This document shows, piece after piece, positions 8,384 to 16,142 of a stretch of 64,000 nucleotides of DNA (position 1 is its first letter; each line of letters begins with the position of its first letter). Both the position numbers and the translations under genes were made by a program. The DNA is from Pedobacter sp. D749 (lineage in GTDB: Bacteria > Bacteroidota > Bacteroidia > Sphingobacteriales > Sphingobacteriaceae), in contig NZ_CP079218.1 of assembly GCF_019317285.1 (NCBI RefSeq), positions 3,658,001 through 3,722,000 on the forward strand, given 5' to 3'. The notes beneath the pieces were generated by a model, which saw nothing but the letters and a program-made list of their open reading frames with translations, had not been told where the DNA came from and ran no database searches.

Positions 8384-10468
8384 CTAAAGTTCTCCATTTC
8401 TTTTCCTTAAAAACCACTCTGTACCCAATAAGATCAGCACTAAGCCAAATAGCCATTTCATACTAATGAGTTCATCATACTTGCGGTCTTCGTAGCTAAT
8501 GGTTTTAATGTTCTCGTTTTTAGCAATCTCGTCAGCTATTTTAAGCAGGTTTTCGGGCATAAACAACTTGCCATTGCTTTGTTTAGATATTGTATTTAAA
8601 AGCTGGTGATTGGCTGTTGTCTGCTGAAATTCTGCAATCAGTGCATTTACATAGAAACTACCAGAGGCTGTGAATTTCTTTCCTCCCAATTCCACATTAG
8701 CCAGATAAGAATAATTACCAGCTGACATACTCCCGGCATCTAACTGATAGCCATTTTCTGTTTTAGAAAAAATATAATTAAACAGTTTGCCTGCCTCATT
8801 CTTAACCTGAAGTTTAACTTCCGGCTCATTTACAGGCTGGTAGCTATCGTTATAAAGCGTGCCGTTAAATTGGATGGCTTCATTTTCATCGTAGGCAGAC
8901 TTTGAAGTAAATAACTTAAACCTTCGCTTATCATCCTTAACCGATAGGTATTGAACCGTTTTTGAAATCAGATCATTTAAAACCGATTGATTACTTTCAT
9001 TTTCAGCCTCCGAAAGTTTCCATCGCCATAGCCCCTCTCCCATCAGATAACCAGCCTTTAAGCCCTTTTCATTTGCAAAGAACAATAATGGTTGCTGGGT
9101 ACTCACTTTACCAATACGTTGATTAAAAACGGGTGTTGCGCCTGCGTTAACGGTCAGCCTTCCAAATGGACCAAGCAAAGGATCGAAAGCCGAAAACTGT
9201 TTTTTATCTTCTTCCGTGAGATTAAAACTGGTAAAACCATTGGCAAAATCAGCATATACCTCCTGAACAGAACCGTTGGCTGAACTCAGATTCACCTGAT
9301 TCTGGATCTGGTTGAAGGTATTAATATTGCTCTGAGCGCCCAAAATGTACCAGACAGGCTTCTTCAAACCGGCCAATTTCTTTAAAAAAACGGATGAGAT
9401 ATTTTGAATATCGGGTAGCTGATACAAAACAATTAAATCGAATTTGGATGGATCTGTTGCGTTTAAATCATCTGCCAAGGCAAGTTTAGCTTCGTAATGT
9501 TTATTGAGTGAAATAGCTTCTTTTAACACACCCAAATCGGGATGTGGTGCAACCGCTGCAAGCAATACTTTCTGCCTGCCATCAATCACCTCCACATAAA
9601 AAGTCTGAACGTTATTTCGTGTAGTGATTTCATTTTTTAACGCACCCAATTGAACAGTATATTTCTGAACGCCAATTTTACCTGCATGGATCTTAACAGG
9701 AACCGTTTTAACAAAAGAATTACCACTGATAGGTATGTTTTGCTCTTCAATCTTTGCTCCATTCTGACTAACAGTTAAAGTCGAATTTTCGCCATTGCTT
9801 TGAAAGGCCTGAACTTGAACTTCGATCGTGAAATCATCATCCAGGTACACTATGTTATTGTAATTCACATTCGAAATCAGTACATCCCGCTTCGGGATAC
9901 TATCTCCCAGGGCAATGGTATAAACCGGCGCATTGATCTGATTGATGCTGTATAGCGGATTTCCACCATGATTGAAAATACCATCAGTAGCTAAAATTAT
10001 AGCACCAACATTCCTATTGGTATATTCATCCCTAACTTTTTGAAAAAAAGCAGAGGCATCGGTCAATTTACCCTGATTTTTAAAATCGAAACCATCGGCT
10101 ACCTGATCGCCAAAGTGAAGCGTTTTCACCTCGTATTTGTCTGATAGTTTATCTTGTAAAGCTTTAAGATGCTGTTCGTATAATTTTTGGTCGAAACCTG
10201 CTGCCTTGACCTGACCAATAGAAAGAGAATTATCTTGCCCGATAATGACTACCGGTTTATCTAAGGTATAATTTAATGTTTTGATGAGGGGAGCAAATAT
10301 TAACCATGTAATGGTGGTTACTGCGATAATCCGCAATGCTGTTAAACCATACTGAAGTTTTTTATCTAAATTTTTGTTGCCGCGATACAACAACCAGGCA
10401 TACAATACGCCCAGTGCCAGGCAACCGAGAAAAAACAAAATAGATGTACCAGAAAAAAAACTGTTCAT
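8384..10468 (-). CDS. Membrane-anchored VWA-like protein of unknown function
   Basis: A 694-aa protein with two N-terminal membrane helices (about 9-27 and 42-62), a large extracytoplasmic region and a final membrane helix (about 672-688, ending in RKRNGEL). Just after helix two is GQDNSLSIG, whose DxSxS (79-83) matches the MIDAS metal site of von Willebrand A domains. AIILATDGIFNHGG supplies the later VWA strand. The middle of the protein resembles Ig-like and class I amidotransferase-like segments. Proteins of this design are common in Bacteroidota, often near BatA/BatB or MoxR genes, but none are adjacent here. No function is assigned. Confidence 0.75.
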   Translation of the reverse strand: MNSFFSGTSILFFLGCLALGVLYAWLLYRGNKNLDKKLQYGLTALRIIAVTTITWLIFAPLIKTLNYTLDKPVVIIGQDNSLSIGQVKAAGFDQKLYEQHLKALQDKLSDKYEVKTLHFGDQVADGFDFKNQGKLTDASAFFQKVRDEYTNRNVGAIILATDGIFNHGGNPLYSINQINAPVYTIALGDSIPKRDVLISNVNYNNIVYLDDDFTIEVQVQAFQSNGENSTLTVSQNGAKIEEQNIPISGNSFVKTVPVKIHAGKIGVQKYTVQLGALKNEITTRNNVQTFYVEVIDGRQKVLLAAVAPHPDLGVLKEAISLNKHYEAKLALADDLNATDPSKFDLIVLYQLPDIQNISSVFLKKLAGLKKPVWYILGAQSNINTFNQIQNQVNLSSANGSVQEVYADFANGFTSFNLTEEDKKQFSAFDPLLGPFGRLTVNAGATPVFNQRIGKVSTQQPLLFFANEKGLKAGYLMGEGLWRWKLSEAENESNQSVLNDLISKTVQYLSVKDDKRRFKLFTSKSAYDENEAIQFNGTLYNDSYQPVNEPEVKLQVKNEAGKLFNYIFSKTENGYQLDAGSMSAGNYSYLANVELGGKKFTASGSFYVNALIAEFQQTTANHQLLNTISKQSNGKLFMPENLLKIADEIAKNENIKTISYEDRKYDELISMKWLFGLVLILLGTEWFLRKRNGEL

Positions 10469-10555
10469 AATTCATAAAGATGGTAATTTTGAGGAAATTT
10501 TCAAGGTTATTAATTATAAAGAATTTATGCCAAGACTAAAAAACATCCATTTGTT

Positions 10556-10690
10556 TAACCACTAAGTGCACTGAGTTTTACACTGAGGATCACAAAGTAC
10601 CTAAACCTTTTTAGGCACCTAACTCTGTGTACTTCGTGCCTTTTCTCTATGACCTTTGTGGTAAAAAAAGAGAACGCTTTACGCTCTGTG
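10556..10690. repeat. Short-word repeat (AACCAC.AAG.../CACTGAG... CCTTTGTGGT)
   Basis: It starts AACCACTAAGTGCACTGAG, ACACTGAGGATCACAAAG, and ends in the inverse words CTATGACCTTTGTGGT and CGCTCTGTGGTTAA, so the tract is roughly palindromic. Related tracts lie at 24232-24295 and 58913-58960. Confidence 0.55.
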
Positions 10691-10724
10691 GTTAATTACC
10701 TATTTTTAAACCAAATCAATCCTT

Positions 10725-11459
10725 ATGAAAATAATCTGTCTAACATTTCTGCTATCTCTAAGCCTTATGGTGAATGCCCAAAATAATTTTAAAGCCACTC
10801 AAATTAAATTTGAAAGAGTAGAAAAAGCATACAGCGAAAAATGGGAAACATTGAAAAAATTTGTCCAGGCTGGTGGTTATGGAGATAAATTCACGATGGT
10901 GATCAATGCCTATAAAACGGAAGGCAAACTTGAAGTATGGTTAAAGAATAATTCGGCTAAAACCTATTCTTTATTCAGAACTTACGATTTTTGTGCGCAT
11001 TCTGGCACCATTGGCCCAAAAGTGATTGAAGGAGATGGACAAACACCAGAAGGTTTTTATTACATTAATGTTTTTAACCCGATGAGTAATTTCCACCTAT
11101 CACTGGGTGTAAACTATCCAAATACAGTTGATTATGCAAGAACCGGAAAGGATAGAAAACCTGGAAGTGATATTTACATCCATGGCAATTGTGTAACCGT
11201 AGGCTGTATTCCTTTAACCGACGAAAAAATTAAAGAAGTGTATGTATTGGGTGTTGAAGCCAGAAATGCGGGTCAGGAAAGGATTCCTGTTAACCTCTAT
11301 CCTTTCAAAATGACGGACGGAAATATGAAGAAATATAGTACTCAATTCCCAACGCAGGCAAACTTTTGGAAATCGTTACAAGCCGCGTATTTAGCTTTCG
11401 AAAAGAATAAAACGCAACCGAAAGTTAGTGAGGTAAAAGGGAAATATGTTGTAAAATAG
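10725..11459 (+). CDS. L,D-transpeptidase family protein (YafK-like, YkuD catalytic domain)
   Basis: A secreted 244-aa enzyme that forms or cleaves non-classical cross-links or attachments in peptidoglycan. The signal peptide is MKIICLTFLLSLSLMVNAQ. The catalytic signature of the YkuD fold is HGNCVTVGC, with H153 and the nucleophile C161 preceded by the usual SDIYI strand. The long helical N-terminal part and the preceding TPEGFYYINVFNPMSNFHLS match the YafK subgroup. It is monogenic, in a repeat-rich setting. Confidence 0.9.
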   Translation: MKIICLTFLLSLSLMVNAQNNFKATQIKFERVEKAYSEKWETLKKFVQAGGYGDKFTMVINAYKTEGKLEVWLKNNSAKTYSLFRTYDFCAHSGTIGPKVIEGDGQTPEGFYYINVFNPMSNFHLSLGVNYPNTVDYARTGKDRKPGSDIYIHGNCVTVGCIPLTDEKIKEVYVLGVEARNAGQERIPVNLYPFKMTDGNMKKYSTQFPTQANFWKSLQAAYLAFEKNKTQPKVSEVKGKYVVK

Positions 11460-11519
11460 TTAAAAGGTTGAAAAGGTGCAATGTTCTGCTCGCAAAACCT
11501 TGCAACCTTCCAATAATCG

Positions 11520-11792
11520 CTATTTCTTTTTAGTCTTCTGTTTTCTTTGATAAAAAAGCAAACCGGTAAAAGGAACCCCAAAAAGAAGTATGACATCAAT
11601 AGCACAAGCAAAGAAATTGAACCAATGGCGTGTAGTAGGTTCAGGAAACCGCTTTCCGCCTAAATATTCATAAAAAACAAAAGGGAAACCAATCACATTA
11701 TTACCATCGGCTGCACTATTGAATGCGGCGGTAATACCGAGTATTACAATCAAAGTACAGGCACTAATCAGAATTATTTTACTTAGGGTCAT
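11520..11792 (-). CDS. Small two-helix membrane protein, hypothetical
   Basis: Ninety residues with a first hydrophobic segment at 5-24 (IILISACTLIVILGITAAF) and a second at about 63-81 (ACAIDVILLFGVPFTGLLF), then a basic tail QKTKKK. The topology implies a short periplasmic loop and a cytoplasmic tail. I do not recognise a family. It follows fabG on the same strand, but a strong terminator lies between them, so it probably has its own promoter. Confidence 0.6.
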   Translation of the reverse strand: MTLSKIILISACTLIVILGITAAFNSAADGNNVIGFPFVFYEYLGGKRFPEPTTRHWFNFFACAIDVILLFGVPFTGLLFYQRKQKTKKK

Positions 11793-11806
11793 GGTTATCT
11801 TAAATA

Positions 11807-11844
11807 AAAAAATCTGCCAGAAAACTCAGTTACTGGCAGATTTT
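11807..11844 (-). terminator. Intrinsic terminator of fabG
   Basis: A 12-bp perfect stem AAAATCTGCCAG / CTGGCAGATTTT with a 14-base loop. Read on the minus strand it is followed by a T-run (complement of 11803-11810). Confidence 0.85.
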
Positions 11845-11878
11845 CGCTTTTATCTTTGGTCTTTAAGCTTTTTGCTAA

Positions 11879-12622
11879 TTACAGCATCCCACCGCAAACA
11901 GACAAGGTTTGTCCGGTCACGTAAGCGCTCATATCTGAAGCTAGGAACACACAAACATTGGCAATATCTTCAGTCTCACCGGCACGTTTTAACGGAATAT
12001 CTTTTTCCCATCCTTCAACTACTTTCGGATCGAGAATATCTGTCATTTCGGTACGGATAAATCCTGGTGCAACCACGTTGGCACGGATATTTCTCGAACC
12101 TAATTCTTTTGCGATTGATTTGGTAAAACCGATGATTCCGGCTTTAGAAGCAGCATAATTGGCCTGACCAGCATTACCCGTAGTGCCCACAATGGAACCC
12201 ATATTGATAAAAACGCCTTTACGGGCTTTCATCATTATTTTAGAAGCTGCCTTGGTTACGTTGAAGATTGATTTTAAGTTGATATTAATCACATCATCCC
12301 AGTTTTCTTCGCTCATGCGCATCAATAAACCATCTTTAGTAATGCCCGCATTATTCACTACGATATCAATAGTACCAAATTCGGCTACGATATCATTGAT
12401 CAATTGTTCAGCTTCAGCAAATTTAGAAGCATCAGAACGGTAACCTTTAACTTTTGTTCCGAAGCTTTGTAATTCCTGCTCTAAAGCCTCACCTTTTTCT
12501 ACTGATGATAAATATGTAAAAGCTACATTAGCGCCCTGTTCGGCAAATTTCTCCGCTATTTTCCGGCCGATTCCTTTAGATGCGCCTGTAATTAATGCTG
12601 TTTTTCCTTCTAATAATTTCAT
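11879..12622 (-). CDS. fabG: 3-oxoacyl-[acyl-carrier-protein] reductase
   Basis: An NADPH-dependent short-chain dehydrogenase of fatty-acid elongation that reduces the 3-keto group of acyl-ACP. At 247 aa it has the Rossmann motif TGASKGIG (12-19), NNAG at 90-93, and the catalytic triad S143, Y156, K160 (YxxxK). The C-terminal VTGQTLSVCGGML is the usual FabG end. It is the last gene of a minus-strand run after aguA and the VOC gene. A strong terminator follows. Two direct 14-base repeats lie upstream of its start. Confidence 0.93.
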   Translation of the reverse strand: MKLLEGKTALITGASKGIGRKIAEKFAEQGANVAFTYLSSVEKGEALEQELQSFGTKVKGYRSDASKFAEAEQLINDIVAEFGTIDIVVNNAGITKDGLLMRMSEENWDDVININLKSIFNVTKAASKIMMKARKGVFINMGSIVGTTGNAGQANYAASKAGIIGFTKSIAKELGSRNIRANVVAPGFIRTEMTDILDPKVVEGWEKDIPLKRAGETEDIANVCVFLASDMSAYVTGQTLSVCGGML

Positions 12623-12627
12623 TATGA

Positions 12628-12665
12628 AATGTTGTAAAGTTGAAATATTTTAATGTTGTAAAGTT
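12628..12665 (-). repeat. Direct repeat AATGTTGTAAAGTT x2 upstream of fabG
   Basis: Identical 14-base words at 12628-12641 and 12652-12665, centre-to-centre 24 bases, in the 63-base gap between the VOC gene and fabG. They could be an operator or just lexical repeat DNA of the kind seen elsewhere in this window. Confidence 0.5.
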
Positions 12666-12685
12666 ATAATTTAAAGCATAAAAGA

Positions 12686-13054
12686 TTATGCTTTTTTCTG
12701 GCTAAGCTGAAAAATGTTCCCCTCTATGTCCTCTCCATCGCAAAAAAGAAAATCAATGCCTTCAAAAGATTTGATATCTTTCATTTTTGCACCACTTTCT
12801 ATAAGTCGTTTTTGAAGCTCTTCAATATCTTCTTCAATACTAAAAACTAGTTTCACATTACTTTCTGCACGAAAAGAATCCTCATTTCTGAATGATTCCC
12901 CAATCCGATGAAAAGCAATTTCGATGACGCCCGCGTTGAAAACCAGCCACTCGTTTTCAATTTCTTCTATTAACGAAAAATTAAAAACGGACTGATAAAA
13001 AACTTTCAGGGCACCAATATCATTACCAAATAAAATTATTCTGCTCAGTTTCAT
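12686..13054 (-). CDS. VOC superfamily (glyoxalase/bleomycin-resistance-like) protein
   Basis: 122 residues with the beta-alpha-beta-beta-beta repeat pattern of the vicinal oxygen chelate fold: MKLSRIILFGNDIGALKVFY, then FSLIEEIENEWLVFNAG, and the closing EDIEGNIFQLSQ. Candidate metal ligands include H50 and the E in EGNIFQ. These proteins are dioxygenases, lyases or drug-binding proteins. The substrate cannot be deduced. It starts 9 bases after aguA ends, so it is in the same transcript. Confidence 0.8.
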   Translation of the reverse strand: MKLSRIILFGNDIGALKVFYQSVFNFSLIEEIENEWLVFNAGVIEIAFHRIGESFRNEDSFRAESNVKLVFSIEEDIEELQKRLIESGAKMKDIKSFEGIDFLFCDGEDIEGNIFQLSQKKA

Positions 13055-13063
13055 ATCAATAAA

Positions 13064-14140
13064 TTATAACGCCGGTTCCTGCTGACTTAAACAATGAAAA
13101 CTTCCCAATCCCCAAATAATATCGACTGAGTTGATTCCAATCACTTTGCGATCAGGGAAACAGCCCTGGATAATATCTAAAGCTTTTTGGTCGTTTACAT
13201 CATCAAAAATTGGTACAATTACAGCTGCATTAGCAATGTAAAAGTTCGCATAAGATGCAGGCAAACGGGTATCTTCATGAATTACTGGTGATGGCATCGG
13301 CAGTTCTACAATATTTAACGAGCGACCATCTTTCAGCTTCATGGCTTTTAAGGCCTCCAGATTCTCTTGTAACAAGATATAATTTTCATCAAGCGGATTG
13401 CTTTCTACAACCGTTAAAACCGTATCCTCGTTCACAAATCGCGTAATATCATCAATATGGCCATCGGTATCATCACCTACAATTCCATCGCCCAACCATA
13501 AAACCTGCTCCTGTCCGTAATATTCGAGCAAATACTTTTCGATCTGCTCTTTGGTTAAATGCGGATTACGGTTTTCATTCAACAAACAAGCTGTGGTGGT
13601 TAAAACCGTACCTGCGCCGTTAAACTCTACCGAACCACCTTCCATTACAATATCTGGCGTAAATAAAGGGAGATTGAAATGTCTGGCAATCTTTGTCGGA
13701 ATTACATCATCCAGGTCAAATGGAGGATATTTTCCACCCCAGGCATTGTAACCCCAATCTACAACAGCCTTTTCATTTCCTTTTAGCAAAAATGCTGGAC
13801 CGTGATCGCGGCACCAGGCATCATTGGTTTCATTGAAATAAAATTCAACCTGACTTAAATCTGCATCTACTTTCGTTAATTCAGAAATAGCAAAAGCCTT
13901 CATTTCTTCATCCTTAACATTAATACGGACCTTTTCGCCTTCGGCAAAAGCTTTGATAAATTGGCAATATGGTTCGTAAATAGTCTCGATTTTATCTGGC
14001 CAAGAGGCTTCTTTATGCGGCCAGCTTAACCAGGTTGCCTCATGTTTAGCCCACTCGGCGGGAAAAGCAAAACCTTGCTGCTTTGGCGAATAATCGAATT
14101 GATTGATATTTAAATCTTTTTTAGGAGGAAAGTTTGACAT
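13064..14140 (-). CDS. aguA: Agmatine deiminase (peptidyl-arginine deiminase family)
   Basis: It hydrolyses agmatine to N-carbamoylputrescine plus ammonia, the first of two steps to putrescine. At 358 aa it shows the family landmarks ATWLSWPHKEASWPD, DAWCRDHGPAFL, EGGSVEFNGAGTVLTT, GDDTDGHIDDITRF, and the catalytic cysteine C350 in GSFHCLSQQEPAL at the extreme C-terminus. The next pathway gene (aguB, 14900-15775) lies upstream on the same strand, separated by a four-helix-bundle gene and repeat DNA. Confidence 0.95.
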   Translation of the reverse strand: MSNFPPKKDLNINQFDYSPKQQGFAFPAEWAKHEATWLSWPHKEASWPDKIETIYEPYCQFIKAFAEGEKVRINVKDEEMKAFAISELTKVDADLSQVEFYFNETNDAWCRDHGPAFLLKGNEKAVVDWGYNAWGGKYPPFDLDDVIPTKIARHFNLPLFTPDIVMEGGSVEFNGAGTVLTTTACLLNENRNPHLTKEQIEKYLLEYYGQEQVLWLGDGIVGDDTDGHIDDITRFVNEDTVLTVVESNPLDENYILLQENLEALKAMKLKDGRSLNIVELPMPSPVIHEDTRLPASYANFYIANAAVIVPIFDDVNDQKALDIIQGCFPDRKVIGINSVDIIWGLGSFHCLSQQEPAL

Positions 14141-14147
14141 AGTTTTT

Positions 14148-14300
14148 AAAGTCCGAAAGTCGGGTGTCCGAAGTCCGATGATTTAGTGTGTTAATAAAGT
14201 CCGAAGTCGGATATCCGAGGTCGGATTATTTTGTCTTTTAGTTTTTTAAAGTTTCGAAATGTGGCCGCCGAAGCCAGATGATTTAGTGTATTCATAAATC
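14148..14300. repeat. GTCCGAAGTC lexical repeat tract with a 100-bp imperfect duplication
   Basis: Words of the type GTCCGAAAGTCGG, GTCCGAAGTCCGATG and GTCCGAAGTCGGATATCCG follow each other. The segment ending GATGATTTAGTGTGTTAATA (around 14178-14197) recurs 100 bases later as GATGATTTAGTGTATTCATA. Related words recur at 14700-14710, 14868-14899 and 38998-39035. Confidence 0.65.
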
Positions 14301-14330
14301 GCCAGTATCGTCGGTCTTCTTACACCCGAC

Positions 14331-14684
14331 TCAATTCAGCGATTTGATTAAAGCAGAAATCATGATCAAAATTTCTTCGCAGGATTGATAATGTTTCTGA
14401 AATATTTCCTCTGTAATGTAGCCTCTTCTTATTGCCAAGTGTAAACAGTTCACAACTTCTATATCAGAACGCAAAGAATATCTTAAAAATCTACAAAATT
14501 CAGGGTTACTTTGACCTGTACTTCCTTCGGCAATATTCATTGAAATCGAATCGGCAGCACGCTTAACCTGTGATGTTAAAATATAAATCTCTTCCTTTGG
14601 AAAAGTTTTTGTCATTTTATCAATCTCATCAGCTAAGTCTAAAGCCTTTTGCCAAACCTTGAGTTTTTCAAATTTGAATGCCAT
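14331..14684 (-). CDS. Four-helix-bundle protein (S23 / 23S rRNA intervening-sequence type)
   Basis: A 117-aa all-helical protein of the family named for ORFs in 23S rRNA intervening sequences. Diagnostic stretches are FEKLKVWQKALDLADEI, SQVKRAADSISMNIAEG, and LRYSLRSDIEVVNCLHLAIR with a closing helix. The pentameric fold is shared with the bAvd subunit of diversity-generating retroelements. Here it is outside any rRNA and sits between aguB and aguA, flanked by repeat tracts (14148-14300 and 14695-14899). This suggests a later insertion into the operon. Function is unknown. No reverse transcriptase is nearby. Confidence 0.85.
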   Translation of the reverse strand: MAFKFEKLKVWQKALDLADEIDKMTKTFPKEEIYILTSQVKRAADSISMNIAEGSTGQSNPEFCRFLRYSLRSDIEVVNCLHLAIRRGYITEEIFQKHYQSCEEILIMISALIKSLN

Positions 14685-14899
14685 TTTAGTCTGAGATTAG
14701 AGGTCCGATGTCATAGTCTATATTATACCACAACAAATTACAACTTCTTACAGTCCAATCCAAACCTTTAAGATTTTCTTACTGAATACAAATCTCTTTT
14801 ACCCTATATCCAGCCCTTCAAATTATAGCATTGGAAATTTTAGCACTTTGCTTGTATGCTCTTTGGCCTCCATCTTCGGTCTCCCGACCTCCGACTTTT

Positions 14900-15775
14900 T
14901 TAATCCCCATCAATATATCTTTTTGTAATCGGTTGGTAAGAATCAATTCTTCTATCCCTTAAAAAAGGCCAGTGTTTACGGAAGAAATCAGATTCTGATA
15001 AATCTAATTCTACCACTTCGGTTTCTTCCTGATCGTGCGAGCCTAAGTAAAGTAATTTGCCCTGTGCGTTCGTAGCGAAACTTCCTCCCCAGAATTTCAT
15101 GGCGCCATCTTGCTCAAAACCAACGCGGTTTACACTTACCACCGGTACACCGTTCGCCACTGCATGTGAGCGTTGAATGGTTTGCCAGGCGTTGTATTGA
15201 TCTTGATTGGTTTCTTCATCCTGATCAGTCGCCCAACCAATTGCAGTTGGATAGAACATAATATCGGCACCCATTAAGGCTGTAATACGCGAAGCTTCAG
15301 GATACCACTGATCCCAACAGATCAGAATACCGATTTTAGCAAATTTGGTTTCGAAAACCTTATAGCCTAAATCGCCTGGGGTAAAGTAAAATTTTTCGTA
15401 GAAAGCAGGATCATCAGGAATATGCATTTTGCGGTATTTCCCTAAATATGAACCATCAGCATCTAAAACAGCGGTGGTATTGTGATACAAACCTTCAGCA
15501 CGTTTCTCAAACAATGAAGCGATAATTACCACACCCAATTCTTTAGCTACCACCTGCAATGCATCCGTAGAAGGACCAGGAATAGCTTCTGCCAGGTCAA
15601 AATTGTCGTAATCTTCAACATCGCAGAAATATAAAGAAGTAAAAAGCTCCTGCAGACACACAATCTGCGCACCTTTTGCAGCCGCTTCCCTTACTTTCGC
15701 AATCGCTTTATCTAAATTTTCTTGCTTATCTTTAGTACAACTCATTTGCACTAAGCCAACTTTTACTTTCTTCAT
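14900..15775 (-). CDS. aguB: N-carbamoylputrescine amidase (nitrilase superfamily)
   Basis: It converts N-carbamoylputrescine to putrescine, CO2 and ammonia. The 291-aa protein has the nitrilase-superfamily triad: E43 (CLQELF), K116 (KYRKMHIPD) and the nucleophile C153 (ILICWDQWYPE). The final DRRIDSYQPITKRY is typical of AguB. It is the promoter-proximal gene of the agu run. A -7 element TAACTTTG (complement of 15865-15872) gives an approximately 85-base leader containing ATTC-rich lexical repeats. Confidence 0.95.
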   Translation of the reverse strand: MKKVKVGLVQMSCTKDKQENLDKAIAKVREAAAKGAQIVCLQELFTSLYFCDVEDYDNFDLAEAIPGPSTDALQVVAKELGVVIIASLFEKRAEGLYHNTTAVLDADGSYLGKYRKMHIPDDPAFYEKFYFTPGDLGYKVFETKFAKIGILICWDQWYPEASRITALMGADIMFYPTAIGWATDQDEETNQDQYNAWQTIQRSHAVANGVPVVSVNRVGFEQDGAMKFWGGSFATNAQGKLLYLGSHDQEETEVVELDLSESDFFRKHWPFLRDRRIDSYQPITKRYIDGD

Positions 15776-15864
15776 TTCTTAAAATTATTGGATGAGAGAA
15801 TGGTAGAATGAATGAATTTCACACCATTCAACCATTAAAAATTCAGTCATTCTAAATTAGGTTG

Positions 15865-15872
15865 CAAAGTTA
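15865..15872 (-). promoter_or_regulatory. Probable -7 promoter element of aguB
   Basis: The minus strand reads TAACTTTG, matching TAnnTTTG. No exact TTTG is found 19 bases further upstream (CTTT is there instead). Confidence 0.45.
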
Positions 15873-15965
15873 CTAAAAAGGTTTAAGGTATAAAGGTTGA
15901 GGGTGTAAGGTTTGTATAAAAAATGACTATAATTGAAAGTATTATTAATAAATCCAAAAGAAAAA

Positions 15966-16075
15966 TCGTCATCTCGACTGAAGCAACGCGGAGTGGAGAG
16001 ATCTATCTGGACAGATTTAGCTTCGCTGAGCACTCCGTGGTTCTCGACTGCGTTGCACTCCGCACGAAATGACGG
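15966..16075 (-). repeat. Dispersed ~110-bp element with inverted ends, copy 2
   Basis: It starts TCGTCATCTCGACTGAAGC, contains GGAGAGATCTATCTGGACAG and GCTTCGCTGAGCACTCCG, and ends TCTCGACTGCGTTGCACTCC followed by GCACGAAATGACG. It is inverted relative to the copy at 1952 and collinear with the copy at 59778. Confidence 0.85.
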
Positions 16076-16098
16076 TAACTTGAGAGGAGTAACAACAA

Positions 16099-16124
16099 AA
16101 AGCCCCGATTTCCATCGAGGCTTT
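16099..16124 (-). terminator. Intrinsic terminator of the flotillin gene
   Basis: The stem AAAGCCCCGAT / ATCGAGGCTTT has 11 pairs including one G-U when read on the minus strand, and a GGAA loop. It is followed on that strand by TTTGTTGTT. Confidence 0.8.
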
Positions 16125-16142
16125 CCAATCTGATTAACCAAA

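Noticed and set aside
14331..14684. Diversity-generating retroelement associated with the four-helix-bundle gene
   Set aside because: No reverse transcriptase or template/variable repeat is present nearby.
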